This document shows, one piece after another, positions 1 to 27,061 of a stretch of DNA of 64,000 bases. The DNA is from Holothuria scabra. Lineage: Eukaryota; Echinodermata; Holothuroidea; Aspidochirotida; Holothuriidae. The DNA lies in contig CM074195.1 of assembly GCA_037179385.1 (NCBI GenBank), positions 9,005,787 through 9,069,786 on the forward strand. The letters run 5' to 3'. The number at the start of each line of letters is the position of its first letter. The stretch's first letter is position 1. The notes below the pieces were generated by a model, which was not told where the DNA came from, ran no database searches, and saw only the letters and a list, made by a program, of their open reading frames with translations. The translations under genes were made by a program, and so were the position numbers.

Positions 1-581
1 AAGGCAGTGTAGAGGCAAATAACAAATTATGCTCCTGGAAGGATTGAATGGCAAACATTTTATCAGGTTAGGTAGATAGGGGTTTACACTTTGACTTACC
101 ACCGGTGATGGGACTGTGAGTTGTTTTCCTACGAGATTGCTCATGCAGAGCATCATGCACAATGGCAGCAGGTTCCATTTCGAAATGCTATCCTCAGAAG
201 CAAATGCTAATATTCAATATGGAGCCGGCAAAATTTCTTGAATCAATTCTTTCTACTAGGCGATCAAGGATTATGCCAGGTGCCATGATAGTGGCAACCA
301 CATGAAAGTCGTACAGTATGTCGCTGGTTCCTTCTGAACAAAAATCTTGTGTTAGAATTACTTTAAAAACTTTGATAATAATTTTAATGTATAATTTATG
401 GAGCGTGAACAGATGAACTAAGGAAAATAAGAGATTGGCCATATTGTTGTAGATTTTTTAACTTCTTTTGTTAATAATATGAACGCTTTTGATGTCATAG
501 CTATATTCCATAGTTATCATTATGAAAGTTCATTATATGTCTACAGACTATATTTTAATGAAAAAGTTCAGTTAATCTCAC
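1..581. other. Intron of gene 1 at the window edge
   Basis: This stretch follows the Calx-beta half exon. A minus-strand open segment at about 194-342 begins after a phase-compatible AG, but it has no homology to the gene 2 exon expected here and ends in a stop, so it is not annotated as coding. I see no repeat in it. Confidence 0.5.
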
Positions 582-15390
<14,809 letters not shown>

Positions 15391-16480
15391 TCTGCATTGA
15401 CAGCCAATAGAGTCCGCAGAGTGAGCTAATATGGTTAGCTTTTGAAAACCCTCACATCAAACAGCCCATCGATTGTCCAATTAGCTCTAACCATATGACT
15501 CCCTGGTATGTATGAAAGCTTTTCGATAACTTAATGGGTACTGGTTTCTAGCAAAAGTTTAAAACTTCTGGCTGTACCAAGTGTCACTGTTTTCTTTTTA
15601 TTGTCACTAAATGACTGGTACAGTCACTTAAAAATAGGCAACAAGCTAAACAATAGCCGTAGCAAACGCAAATCATGAATAAGAGCGTTCCGGCAATTCG
15701 TTTTGGTGGCTATGCACATGCGCACATCCTCCAATTCGTCGGGACAAACAAAGCAATCTCGCACCTACAACATGAATTCTGAAATATTTGAGTTTACACA
15801 AAACTTGGTAACATCATTTTTTCTTAATCCAACCATACTATGTTTGTTGAACATGAGGAGGAATCATAAGTGTGGTTCTGTGCAGTGGTCTTTTTTCTAA
15901 ATTGCCTTAGTAGTGTCAAATATGCCTTTTAATCTGCTGTTTAATAGGATTGAGCCGATATTTTCGGTCGGACTGGCTTTTCATGTTTATGTTTAGTAGT
16001 GTATGCACGCCCTGCACGAAAAAAGGGAACTTCGCTAAACGCACATACACTTGTGCATCCCACGTTGTGTCACAGAATTACATGCGCCAACTGATCATCG
16101 AAAAAGCTTACTGGCTTGAATTGATGCATTAACAGTGCTGAAAAGATTAGCAGCATACCTCTTTTTGCAAAAGTTTAGACAGTTTCACACGACGTTATCA
16201 TATCATTATAGTGAAACGATTTTTTTTTTGATAATTAACATAACTAGACGATGAACTTTGGCAGACTTGTACTTTTGATCTATTGTTGCTGTTGTACTTT
16301 TTTGTTGACTTGAATGAATATCATTATACAAAATGATACAACTATTAATGACACTGAATAGAGTGAATGGATTCCAGGGGAGCCTAAATATTTCAAGGGG
16401 GGGGGGATGTATCAATTCAGTTGTAAATTGTGAATTTTAGGGTGGAAATTTTTTCAGGGTAGGGTTTTTCCTGTCCCGTT
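15391..16480. other. 5' flank of gene 1
   Basis: This is the region upstream of the signal-peptide exon (higher coordinates on the minus strand). It probably holds the 5' untranslated region and promoter. I could not identify a TATA box or other core element with confidence, and no repeat family was recognised. Confidence 0.4.
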
Positions 16481-16489
16481 TAGGACTGT

Positions 16490-16570
16490 TGTAAAGGAGG
16501 TAGCATAGAACTTCATAGTCGCACCTCCGTGATGCGGCCCAGATTCAAACCCTGTTGGATTAAAAGTTTT
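16490..16570 (-). repeat. tRNA-derived SINE-like fragment
   Basis: On the minus strand, GGGTTTGAATCTGGGCCGC resembles an RNA polymerase III B box inside a tRNA T-arm. No intact cloverleaf is apparent, so it is not called a tRNA gene. Confidence 0.35.
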
Positions 16571-16828
16571 ATTTTTCAAGCAGGTATTTCGTAACCCTAA
16601 TCTCGTTTGATTCAGTTAACTCCAACAGGGCCATTACGGGCAAACGAAAGTATACTTCGACTATTGAGAAGGTTGGATAAACTTACTTTTGTATTCATTA
16701 AATGGAAAGGAAATGCTTAATATGAATCAAATTATGGAAACCGAAAAAATGAATACAGTGGGTTTACTTCACCCCAAAATTTTTTGACATGCAGGAACAA
16801 CCCTTCCCTATGAAAAGTTGCTCGTCCC

Positions 16829-17231
16829 ACACTCTAAAATCAAAAGAATGAACTTAGTCACTCTTTGATCGAGTGAAAAGTGTAAATTAACTCCATTAGA
16901 GTGATAATACACTCCAAGAGGAGCGAGGTTCCCTCGAAAAAGAGTGAAGTTCACTCCAAAGGAGTGAAATTCCCTTAAAACTAGCGAAGTTTCACTCTTG
17001 ATGGAGTGCCCACAGTGATCGCTCTTAAAAAGAGAGCGATCATTGCAGGCACACGTGGAAGAGTGAATTTTCCCTCTTCCTCTAGTGAGTTTCACTCTTT
17101 TTGGAGGGAACTTCACTCTTTTTGGAGGGAACTTCACTCCTCTTGGAGGGAATTATCACTCTAATGGAGTGAATTTACACTTTTCACTCGATCAAAGAGT
17201 GACTAAGTTCACTCTTTTGATTTTAGAGTGT
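16829..17231. mobile_element. F1 foldback element, best-preserved copy
   Basis: This is a 403-bp near-palindrome. Its ends are ACACTCTAAAATCAAAAG and the complement, and the arms are built of repeating GAGTGAA / TTCACTC blocks. The centre pairs GATCGCTCTT with AAGAGAGCGATC. It has no coding capacity. Other copies are at 44580, 52150, 54779, 56690 and 55345 (with an insertion). No target duplication could be fixed. Confidence 0.8.
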
Positions 17232-17802
17232 ATTTGGAGCAGCAAGATACAAGGCTGCAAGGAGGGAGGGTAGAGCTCCAGTTAAAATTTTCAATTTTAA
17301 GGAATCAATTAGGCTTGCGTTGTAAGAGATTGTTTGCAAATCTTTCATCAGTAAGTTTAATTTCTTCGCCAAGTCTCAAAACACAGCTTGTCAATTTGAA
17401 CTTCAAATTTTGCATTAAAATCCGGTGTGTGGTTTCAAGACATGGGAGGTAAAATTATCTTTCTTCAACAAAAAGTGAACTTGAAAAGAGCTTTTCGTCA
17501 TTGTTTAAACTAACCATTTTTCTCATCAACAATTCTATGTTATTTTCAGGATGTGATTGCTAAAGTGGCATAAGAACTTGACAAACTTTGCTTTCCCACA
17601 AGGAGGTAACATCCCTATTAACTTAAAGGTCAACTCAATAGTCTGAAAAATAAGGACAACAGAGCATTCCTTGTCAGTGTGGGGGAACAGATATAACTTC
17701 TTCTGCCTTTAAGTTCACTTTGAACACAAATCTAGTAACTTTATTTACTGATATCCCTGGCAACACATGTCCGATTTGAATTGAACTTTCACCACATTGT
17801 GT

Positions 17803-19359
17803 CAGTGGCGTAGCCAGGATGGGGGGGGGGAGTCTGGGGCCTAGGCCCACAGATTTCTTCAGCCTTCCCCCCTCCCCCCAGAATTTTTTGTGAACTCATA
17901 AATTAATTGAGAAAAAATGAAATGTTTGAACGGAAATAAACTTTGAAGTATTTCCTTCAAACACAGTAAATCAATAAAATGTGTAACAATTAAGAAAACA
18001 TTCATGAATGTATGTAAAACACATTTTGTGCGCACGTATGAAATCAAGTAATAACTTCAAAATACCTACTTTCGCTTAATTAGATAACGTACATAATCTG
18101 CACTATCGTTTATTGCATTTCACTTCGAAGATGAAACGAACGTCTCGACGACAAACTCGAATGTGACTTTTTTAGGTTAAGAACCTTTCTGCCTTTCGGA
18201 TGGCTGGTTGTTTTTTCTGAAAACAAGGCAAACATTCACCCGAGACCATTCTTACACGACGATTCCTATACTTTATCATACACAAAATATGCCATAAGGG
18301 TAAGGCACTGCCCTCTAACAATTCTTCCATTCTCTCCTTAACAAGCAGGCCTATGTCGTCCCTCACTCCTGCTCATGACAAGTGCCCCCTGTAGAACGTT
18401 CCTTCTGAGGAACAAGTCCTCTTTTATGTAGTTGGCACTGGCGTCCGTGCGGATTTGTAAAATGTCCACAAGGTCCGGATTTCATATGTTTCCTTAACAA
18501 GCAGGCCTATGTCGTCCCTCACTCCTGCTCATGACAAGTGCCCCCTGTAGAACGTGTCTTGTGTTTTTCATGCCTATGTCGTCCCTCACTCCTGCCCATG
18601 ACAGATGATCCATGATCCCTACTTCTGCTTTACTCGTAGTATTTTAATTTTGACTACATAATATACCGATTACTGAACAAATACTCCACCATTTTGCATC
18701 TAGACACCACTGAAAACCGAAAATTGTTTCTTTGTTAGTATGTATGTCACTTGTAAAACCTTAACAAACACTAAAAATGATTATTTTGACATTTTTCATG
18801 CTCCCCCAAAAGAAAAATCCTACAACGTAGGCCTATAATCAGTTCAAAGTTTTGCCAAACATAGCACCATTTTGCATCTAGGAAATCTTACGCAAAGAAA
18901 GTTTCTCAGAGGGGGTCACAACTGCTTTTGGTTTTCCTATTAAAGCTGAAACCCATTCAAATATTGCCGCATTTGCGATCTACGTGCTCCTGAAGTTAAA
19001 AATTTCTCCCAAGGGAAAGGGAGATACCGGTTCCCTTTAGTTTCATCCCTCAGGCCACAGATCAGATATGCCCGGTTTTGGAGTCCCTAAAAAGTGTATG
19101 TATAACCATTTTGTGTAGATTGTTTTTTTTATTCTCATTACTTGTGAAGTGTCAGACATGGGTTTCGTATTTCAAGGCTGGGTCAGGCTGGGTACATGCA
19201 GCTTACAACACGTGGAAAGTGCCGTTTTCGGCCAGCTGGGGCATTTGATGGTGGCGCTCCGCTTAGATAGTCTTGCTGCGCCTGACCCTCAGAGGTACCA
19301 CCCCCCCCCCCATTTGTTACCTAGGCCCCCCTAAAAATTCCATCCTGACTACGCCACTG
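17803..19359. mobile_element. hAT-type non-autonomous element, 1557 bp
   Basis: The terminal inverted repeats are CAGTGGCGTAGCCAGGATG at the left and its complement with one change at the right. The 8-bp target duplication CATTGTGT lies at 17795-17802 and 19360-19367, within a B element. Eight-base duplications and CAGTGG ends are diagnostic of the hAT superfamily. No transposase reading frame is present. It contains internal direct repeats (18335, 18491). Confidence 0.9.
18335..18603. repeat. Direct repeats inside the hAT element
   Basis: A 65-bp block starting TCCTTAACAAGCAGGCC occurs at 18335-18399 and identically at 18491-18555. A third, shorter copy (GCCTATGTCGTCCCTCACTC) is at about 18572-18603. 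Confidence 0.9.
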
Positions 19360-19432
19360 CATTGTGTAGATTTGGTTCTTCTTTCACACATGAAAATTAA
19401 ATGTCTACAGGTACCTAAATTTCCCCTTTAAA

Positions 19433-19838
19433 TATAAACAAGTTCCATTTTCAAAATGGATTTTCTAACTCTATCTGGACAGCTCCTTTTGCCTAACTTT
19501 TCCTCTTTTTGACAATATTGTAGCCCAATACGAGATTCTCATACGTTATTCCATGAGAAAAGGACCGATTTCTTGTCACACGCGCGACTAGGAGTCGACG
19601 ACTGTTTCCAAAAGTGGCATTCCCCTGACAACGATGGACTCCTTGCCACACGTGTAACAAGGATGAACGGACTAACTACTTGTCTCACTTGCAAAAAATA
19701 GTGACAGGTTATTGGAACAAGTGGCATTTTTTCTGGGTTTCTTCAACATGAATCCCAAAGAAAACAGACACATTTTATAAAAATTGTGAGAAAACATGGA
19801 TTTTGGAAATCCATTTTGGAATTGGAACCTGTTTATAT
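19433..19838. mobile_element. MITE with TATAAAC-type inverted ends
   Basis: The left end ATATAAACAAGTTCCATTTT and the right complement ATATAAACAGGTTCCAATTC extend about 35 bp inward with few mismatches. It is about 406 bp and non-coding. It directly abuts the TTAA end of the B element. Confidence 0.65.
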
Positions 19839-20287
19839 GCGTTGACTGTCTTAGTCTTTCCTCCTAACGCTACGATCAGCACTGGGGGAATCAGTCAATC
19901 TCCCTCAACTGCTTTTCAAGCATAATATGTCGTACGTGCTGTCGTGCTTTTTTTTTTTTACGAAATCCAGCAATAAAAACGTGCTATTGCATACAAGCTG
20001 AAGTGCACAATTCTTGAATCTTTTCGAACACTTTGTGTAATATTCATTCAACTAGTGAATTCATGCAGAAATACTTAAAGCAAGTTTACCACGAAAATAT
20101 ATAGTTCAACAAGTGTAGAACTGTTTAACTTTCGTATGTAGTTATATTTATTCACTAGACGGTAACAAATATGGAACTATATATGTATATTAGTTGTGTT
20201 CTTTATGAACTAGTTGTATCTTGATTCATATGACCATATATACTTGTTCCAACATGTAAAGATCCTTATTTCGAGTCGTATATCTGG
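19839..20287. other. Intergenic, nothing recognised
   Basis: AT-rich sequence between two MITEs. It carries many short ACTAGT / GTTCAAC motifs but no gene. Confidence 0.45.
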
Positions 20288-20557
20288 CCCCAAACACCGT
20301 GCAGACACAAATTAGTCAAAACAATGCATGAACTGACTAATTACGTTAGTCAAAAATATTGTTTAATATTTGATTAATATCTGGCTCAGTTCAATAAGTT
20401 TCTAAGAAACAGTGAGCCTCCTTGACTTAATTTTGACTGATATTATTTAGACCATTACTACAAAATTAGTTACATATCATCCCAAATTATTCAAATATGA
20501 GTGGCAAACGTGGACAGTTAATTCAGACACCACTTGACTAATCTGTGTTTTGGGTGT
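20288..20557. mobile_element. MITE with CCCAAACAC ends and AGTCAA motifs
   Basis: The left end CCCCAAACACCGTGCAGACA leads into AATTAGTCAA. The right end, reverse-complemented, reads ACACCCAAAACACAGATTAGTCAA in two parts. It is about 270 bp and non-coding. AGTCAA / ACTAATT motifs recur internally. Confidence 0.55.
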
Positions 20558-22000
20558 ATGGCTAAATCAACTTTTATCATACAAGCAAGATATTTTTTGC
20601 ATATAGGCCAGAAAAAATATTTGAGGAATGGATATTGCAACATGCACTATGTATCGATTTACACCACATCTCGCTCCTCATCCAGTTCCCAGCCCTCTCC
20701 CTTATTATTCATCCATCCACCGCTGCCAAAGTCGCAGTATGAATTAAAAGCAGCTTACAGCCAATCTCACCCACTGCCAATTATTTGTATTTATATTTTA
20801 TAAGTCATAAAAACCTCGTAAATGATCGTTTCAATTATTTAATTCACCGAATAAGTTAAACTTTACTGTGCAGATCAGCATCCTTTACAACCAAAATGAT
20901 TTTATGCACTCGGAAGGCTGAGATATTTAAGAGTTACCACAAGTGAATTAATGTTGCGATACTTTGTTTGCTTCAGTTTAATAATTTGCATAATGTTACG
21001 TAAGTCCTTTAGTTCGTCCTTAATTTTGTTTTTTCGTCAGTCTGGTTTTGGTTGTCGCCGGGTGTGGAAGTTGAGCTGTCCCTGACAACATTCTAAACTT
21101 GGCTCCAGCTGGGATACTTGCTGGACCCAAGCTGGGATCCATTCGCGTTTGTGAGATGTTCCCACTCGGGGCCCAACTGAGCTAACCTTTCCCAGCTGAA
21201 GCCCAGATGGAGCCGAGTCGGCCCCAACTGAAGTTCAGCTGGGGGCCAGCTGGACTTCAGCTGGTAGAGGTTATCCTTTTTAGGCCCCGGGTGGGAGCAT
21301 CTGACAAACACGGATGCTTCACAGCTGGTACCGAGTAAGTATTCCAGCTGGAACCCAGTTGGGGCACAACTAGGAACGGTGGCTGTGTGTGTCAATGATA
21401 CATGCCAGTGTAACATCTGGAGCAAACTATTTACTAGTCTCTTTTCTAAAGCAGTTTCTCTCGTCCATGGCCCACGCCTTAAGCCCACTAGGCACCCAAG
21501 AGATCCAGTCTACCAGACTATCATCTCCTCGGGTGTGCAAAAGGCTTAACTTGTCTCCGTTTGACATCGCTTCATGTTGACGAGTTAACAAGAGGGTTTC
21601 CATCAAAGTTTTACAGCACCATCTTTTTGTAATTTTTGATTTGCGCACACAATTTCTAACCCCTGGCATTTCCTTACGTCGGGTGGGCCTTTTCCCTCGT
21701 TTGGGCACACTGGCTAGTTTTCCCTGCTTGCTTTATGATGAGAAAAAGCACAATGATGATGCTTGGTTCCATTCTAAATGTCTTGTGTTTTACCGGGCTA
21801 GAAATCCAACTCCAAAGAACCATGGAGTCGGTTTGAAGAGAGGAAACCTGTGAAGTATGTCTTCAGTCAGTTAGATGAGGTTTCACGGCTCAGTCAGTCT
21901 AACCAGTCAGTATAGGTGTGTCTATTTAAGTAGAGTGGATGAAGCAAACGATATTTTGGGCCAGTTGTCAGTCACTTTGTCAAACAGATGAGGTATTACG
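20558..22000. other. Intergenic; CAGCTGG-rich GC island at 21100-21370
   Basis: From 21100 to 21370 the palindrome-like motif CCAGCTGG and variants recur about ten times in locally GC-rich sequence, giving a spurious 131-codon minus-strand frame. Open frames at 21427-21708 (minus) and 21641-21853 (plus) have no recognisable domain. I see no supported gene. Confidence 0.4.
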
Positions 22001-22009
22001 GTTCAGTTT

Positions 22010-22195
22010 CTAAACCACGTGGCTTCATTCGATCCGGTCACGGCCTTGTTCCCTGCCCCAATACTTGTGTCGAGCACCAAGCATAATGACAGTCCATTGT
22101 AAAGTCTTCTGTATGATCCGGTCAGGACTCGAACTCCAGACCTCCCGACTACCGGTCGGATGCGCAAACTTATAGGTCAGCTGACAAAAAAGTCA
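22010..22195 (-). repeat. tRNA-derived SINE-like element
   Basis: The minus strand has GGAGTTCGAGTCC (22137-22125), a close match to a polymerase III B box, preceded by GGTAGTCGGGAGGTCT as in a T-arm. The anticodon region is not tRNA-like, so this is a SINE head rather than a tRNA gene. Confidence 0.5.
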
Positions 22196-22679
22196 ATTGC
22201 TTCCAACTAAAGTTCTGAGCATAAATTAACGCATCCAGCGAAAGAAATTAGAAGGTAAGCTGTTTGAAAGAGAATTTAGGGACTGAAAGTATCCTTAAAC
22301 AGACTGTTTATTGTAAGTTGCCGTAGTTGGTCTTTGTTAGCATATACTTTACATAAAGCGATAATTAAAACGATAATTCAAAGGATAGCGACCTACCGAG
22401 GTATTGTTGTTACGGTCCAATACGGCAGAAAGGCATATTCAGTAAAAATAGGCCTCGTATGAAAGAAAAATATATTTCAAATAATGTCCTTCAAAATCTG
22501 GAGCAATGCCCCTTTTTTAAGGTATATCATTTAAATGACTGCTTTTTGTGTTAAAAACACCTTTGCTTATCAACAGTGAAAAAGTGCGCACATAGCCACG
22601 ATCCTTTTTAAAAAAAAACCGAACGCCATGTTAATCCTCGCTGTTTTATACTATTGAAAATGTGACCATCTTTTCCCAT

Positions 22680-23440
22680 AGGTTTATCATAACCTAGTTA
22701 TTGGAGTTCTATGGTCCAGTTTCCAACCAATTGGTTCGAGTCGAGTTCGAGTCGAGTCGAGTTCAACGCAAAAAGTTGAACAACCAACCAACATCAAGAA
22801 ATGCAGACATCTGATTGTCCAAAAATCGGACAGTTGATTGCACCCACGTGCTGAGCACCCAACTGTAGACGCCCACACGAAGATCTGCGGTGAAGTCACT
22901 GGCACGTTGTTATTAATCCCAAATGACATCAGTGGTGACAAAAATCGAAGACATCGGGTTAATCAATTCGATAAACCAAGTTTTTTTTTTAAATATTTCA
23001 CATTTGACGCAGATATACCTGGTTTATTAGTTGATTAACGTAGTTTATCAACCGTAAACCAAGTGTATCGAATTATTGGGTATTTAGCTTGCCGTTATTT
23101 GACGCCAAATTAACCGATTATTGGAGAAACCTGGCTTATCGGTCTTTCCATGACCGACAAACTTAGATTTTCAAATTGATATTCGAGTCCGACGTTAATC
23201 GCATTATTTGGCATTTGGATTGCCATAGGAGTCCATTTGCTGTTGGTGGTGGACTGTGCTGCATGGCGTCGAATCAACCAATAAGTTATTTTTTTATTTT
23301 TATTATTATTATTTTTGATAAAGTAACATGGTTATCAAATTATAGTACATTTGGCGTCTATAAACCAGATTTATCAGCGTCCAATAATCCATAATTCGAA
23401 AATACAAAATTAATGAATTGATAAACCAGGTTTATCAAAC
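22680..23440. repeat. Repeat rich in GATAAACC / GGTTTATC palindromes
   Basis: At least eight copies of GATAAACCAGGTTTATC-like motifs, in both orientations, are scattered through about 750 bp. The outer ends both contain GGTTTATCA. It is probably a non-autonomous transposon; exact ends and target duplication were not found. Confidence 0.45.
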
Positions 23441-26350
23441 AAAATAAACAAAATAAAGTTCCTCCTTGCCTTTCCTGCGGACGCACGTTTCCATCCCTCT
23501 CTTTCACATTCTAGTATGAAGGCGGTCATTATATTTTGTGTTTTCAGGTTATTGTCGGGGCTCGATTTCAGATGTTAATGTAATAATGGACTACTTTGTA
23601 AAAATAAAGATTAAACTGATAGAGCTAAAGAGCAAGCAATCTTAGAGGGGAAAAAGGTATGGAAATTTACCACCATTAGGTGTACATTTTTGGCATATGG
23701 ACTCGGAAATCAAGATAAGTACACGAAGAAACATTAATTGACGTAATTTACATTACGTGACCACTATGAAATAGCCAATAATTAAGTACATTGCCAAGAC
23801 AAAAGGTCTGCTTGGCTCTCTAGATACCGAATTCATAATAAATAAAAGTAGCCTACACCTAGGCTTATTAGGTGAAATTTTTTCTGGTTTTTGAGACCAC
23901 GAAAGTACAGAAAGAAGCATTTTCATGGCAGTATCTGCAGTGTCAGAAATAGCTATTCATCATGAGAATGGTCACTTGAAGAAAAGCAAAATGGAAACTG
24001 CTTATTAAAACTCTTGAACCATAACCACTAAAATAACACTTTTATTTTATTTTAACCTGAATGCTCTCTCAAAATGATTTTGAAAAATGTTGCAGAAGCT
24101 ATTTTGGTATCCGAGTCTTTATAAACTCTTTCTGTCTATTGTCTATGTTGGCAATTATCCTCTACAACAAAAGGGCTATTTCCGCTACAATTGTTCTTGC
24201 GCCCTTTACAATATCTTTATTGGCCGGGAGGGTGAATTCAATTTCAGTCTGTGTACTTTGTAAGCTTATAATCATGCTTGGTGTGCAAGCAATTAGCTAA
24301 GCACAGTGACAACATTGATAAGTGCGTATAAAGCATGAAAATACGTTTCGGAAAAACCTATCCCTATATTACAGAAGATGACCCTTTTCATCAGAATAAA
24401 GTGCAGATAGTACAGTTACTGGTGGCTGTTTGAGCATTTTGTTACCTAGGACTTAAAACAAAGCTATTAAATAATGTCTTTTGCCAATAATGGTGCAAGA
24501 GTAAAGTATTTTAAAAACCAAAAAGGGCGCCGATAGACGATTTTAGTCCATGGGGGGGGGGGGCGACCGCCCCTGACCATATGGCAGCTCCGCCACTGTA
24601 CCCAGATAAAAGGTAAACTGGTCCTCAAGTTTAATTCGGTTAAAGTGAAGAATGCATATCACTGTCCAAAATATGCATCTTCCAATTTAAGCTATTCTGC
24701 AATTTTCTTGATCACGCTCCTTCCAAACAAATTGTGTTCGTGTTCGACAATATTTATTTGAGTCATTCTCTGGATTTACAACACAATTCAAAAAATAAGA
24801 CAACGAAACAAAGCTAAAGAGAAACTCAGGAGGAAACTCAGAAAAGCTCCACAGAGCTTGTGAAAGAGCCCTCCGAACAAAAACAAAAACAGAGTTAACA
24901 AAAGGAAAGAGAGAGAAAAAAAATTAGAATTTCCAATTGCGGTAAATATTGGACCTGCTTCCTTTGATTGCCACAACTATTATCAAAGTTTTGATTTTCC
25001 ATAGTCTTTCAAAAGGACTAACCGTTTTCGTTCACGATAAACCTGTTTTCGTTGGTTCTCCTTCCACTATATTTTTGAAAAACCTCCCTAAGAAACCTTT
25101 CCGGTACAGTTCCAGTGCACCTTACTCCTGCCAAACATTCCTTGCAGTCATAACTCCAGGAGTGGTGGGGCTCTTCCGAAAAAGTTGGCTCCACTGTTAG
25201 ACTGACTCACCTGTCATTTTTTCTGTGAACAAGCAGTTTCCATAATTAAATTGACCAACCTAGGAATGCACTTTCTCCTGTTTATTGCTCTTTAAATGTT
25301 GTTTATATGACAAAGACCCTTTGACCACCACCAACCAGTCTCATAACCAAACCCAAACTAATATACATTTTTACAAAGAGCTGTAAATGCACAAAACAAA
25401 ACACGAAGAATAGCAAAAAGATAAAGGAAAAATTCTGTCAAATATGTGCCAAAAATTGTCTATTATATTCATTTATTTCTTTTTTTGTTCTTTAAATTTA
25501 GAGCCATTGTTCAAAGTGTAGTGTTTAGACACCAATGAACGAATCTTCAACTTCCATAATGTTAGGGTACTGGATTGAAACCCCTGCGGATCTGCCGATC
25601 GAACTTTGCAGAGCCTATCCCTAGCACGGTTTGGAAGATTTATGAATAAAGATTATTCAAACAGAAGATGTAGCAATCATGGGGAAATTAACCCACCTCC
25701 ACACCATCGAATACTACGTCAATGCTTTAATGAATGATTTCACCGTTAAAAGTGTTCATCAAGTATACATTGTTCATGAACCCAGTTTGTCTACATTGCA
25801 TTCTATTAAATGCCAATAGTCAATGGCAATAGTCATGATTGATACATGGCTTACGAAGGAAAAGTCCATCGAAAACGTAAAAGCGGAATTAAGATTTGGA
25901 GAAAAAGGCTGAAAAGGGGAAAAGGCCGTAAAGGCCCTTTACTAATGTGAGTCTGTCGGGGACCACATCCTGACTTAATGGACACTCTGTCACTGCTAAA
26001 CAGGGTAATAAAATATGACAAGTTCTACACCTCGCTTTCTGTACGATTCCTTCTACCATATGCGACAAGTCACAGAGTGTTGACACCTCGCTCTTTACAG
26101 ATTGCATAAGTTGTCACCGTTATGACACTTTTTAGTACCGTTTGGTTGTGTGGGAAGGAGCTGAATGCCTACAAGAACCTTCAATTTGCATAATTAGACA
26201 TGGGGACATGTGAACGAAATAAATGCTTCTCGTTTGATATATTTGCACGTTAATGCATTATCAACAGATCATCCGTTACCATCAATAGTACACAGTGGTC
26301 GAAACAAATGCTCCGAATAAGGGAAGCAATTAATGTCTAGACATTTTTTC
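23441..26350. other. Intergenic between gene 2 and gene 1
   Basis: No coding exon was supported. A short G-rich hAT-like remnant ends with CTCCGCCACTG at about 24598. The rest is AT-rich with no recognised family. Confidence 0.4.
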
Positions 26351-26356
26351 TTCCAT

Positions 26357-26362
26357 TTTATT
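26357..26362 (-). terminator. Candidate polyadenylation signal of gene 2
   Basis: AATAAA on the minus strand, about 557 nt past the gene 2 stop codon. It is a plausible 3' end, not proven; cDNA would be needed to place it. Confidence 0.45.
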
Positions 26363-26918
26363 TGTATGCAAAATTAAATAAAGCAAAAATGATAAAAACC
26401 ATTTTCATCTTTCAAAAAATAGCGTTTGTTTCCTCAAAATTAAAAACAAAATGACAAGGAACAAAACAACCAACATATTTCAAACTTAATCTTATGTCGC
26501 GTAGAGTTTCAAGATGAATGGAAATTACAAATTTGATAAGGCATAGTTCTTACTTTCACTGATCTCCTCAGTTGTCACTTGCTTACATAGTATTTCAATG
26601 AATAAATGAATACGATACATTCACAAAGTTTTATGAGCAAATAAAACACATCTTCAACGTCTAGAAAAGTTTAAATACACCAATACAATATATCCTTCCA
26701 CATTTTCCTTTGTCCGAACAAATATTTAAAATGAAGCATCTTTACCATTTTGTAACACCTTTTTATGCATTCAGAAGAATTTGTAGAATAATTGGGTTAG
26801 ATTACAGTTACTGCATGTTACATATTCATTAATTGCCTAATATATGGACATTTTGCATCAAACAGCTGAAAGTAAGACAAACCATAACGTTTAAAATATT
26901 TCAAAGGATTAGTTGCGC

Positions 26919-27061
26919 CTAACGTCTTTCTTGGCAATTGAATCCGCCGAAACCATCAGCACATCCTTTTTGACAGGCACCAGATACGCTGTCGCAGTCA
27001 TGTTTATCAGCGCAATGGCAAATGAGTTCACAGTTAGCACCAAATCTTCCTTTCGGGCAAG
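26919..27061 (-). CDS. Gene 2 exon m: last EGF-like module and stop codon
   Basis: It encodes [34 protein letters not shown] and [13 protein letters not shown], then TAG at 26921-26919. The CxxGxxGxxC opening resembles MEGF or Tie EGF repeats. The acceptor is TTTTAG, and no usable donor lies before the stop, so this is the terminal coding exon. Confidence 0.87.

Larger units (their letters stand above)
17286..19427 (-). mobile_element. B element copy 3, interrupted by a hAT element
   Basis: B sequence runs in reverse from about 17286 to 17802 and resumes at 19360 (ATTGTGTAGATTTGG) up to CTTTAA at 19427-19431. The two parts join perfectly once the hAT element and one copy of CATTGTGT are removed. 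TTAA is present at both outer ends (17282-17285 and 19428-19431). Confidence 0.8.

Noticed and set aside
194..342. Minus-strand open segment (FCSEGTSDILYDFHVV) as gene 1 exon 8
   Set aside because: A phase-compatible AG precedes it, but it shows no homology to the gene 2 exon expected at this place, has no good donor, and ends in a stop. The real exon is probably left of the window.
16808..17273. Frames with repeated FTLFGGN and RVKFPPK words as repeat proteins
   Set aside because: They read through the F1 foldback element; the repeats are the GAGTGAA motifs.
21093..21708. Minus-strand frames of 131 and 93 codons
   Set aside because: The first is produced by the CAGCTGG repeat. The second has no domain, splice context or homologue that I recognise.
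22010..22195. tRNA gene on the minus strand
   Set aside because: It has a B-box-like T-arm, but no acceptor stem or anticodon stem can be paired, so it was called SINE-like.
24521..24598. A complete small hAT MITE ending in CTCCGCCACTG
   Set aside because: The right end is hAT-like, but no matching left end or 8-bp duplication was found.
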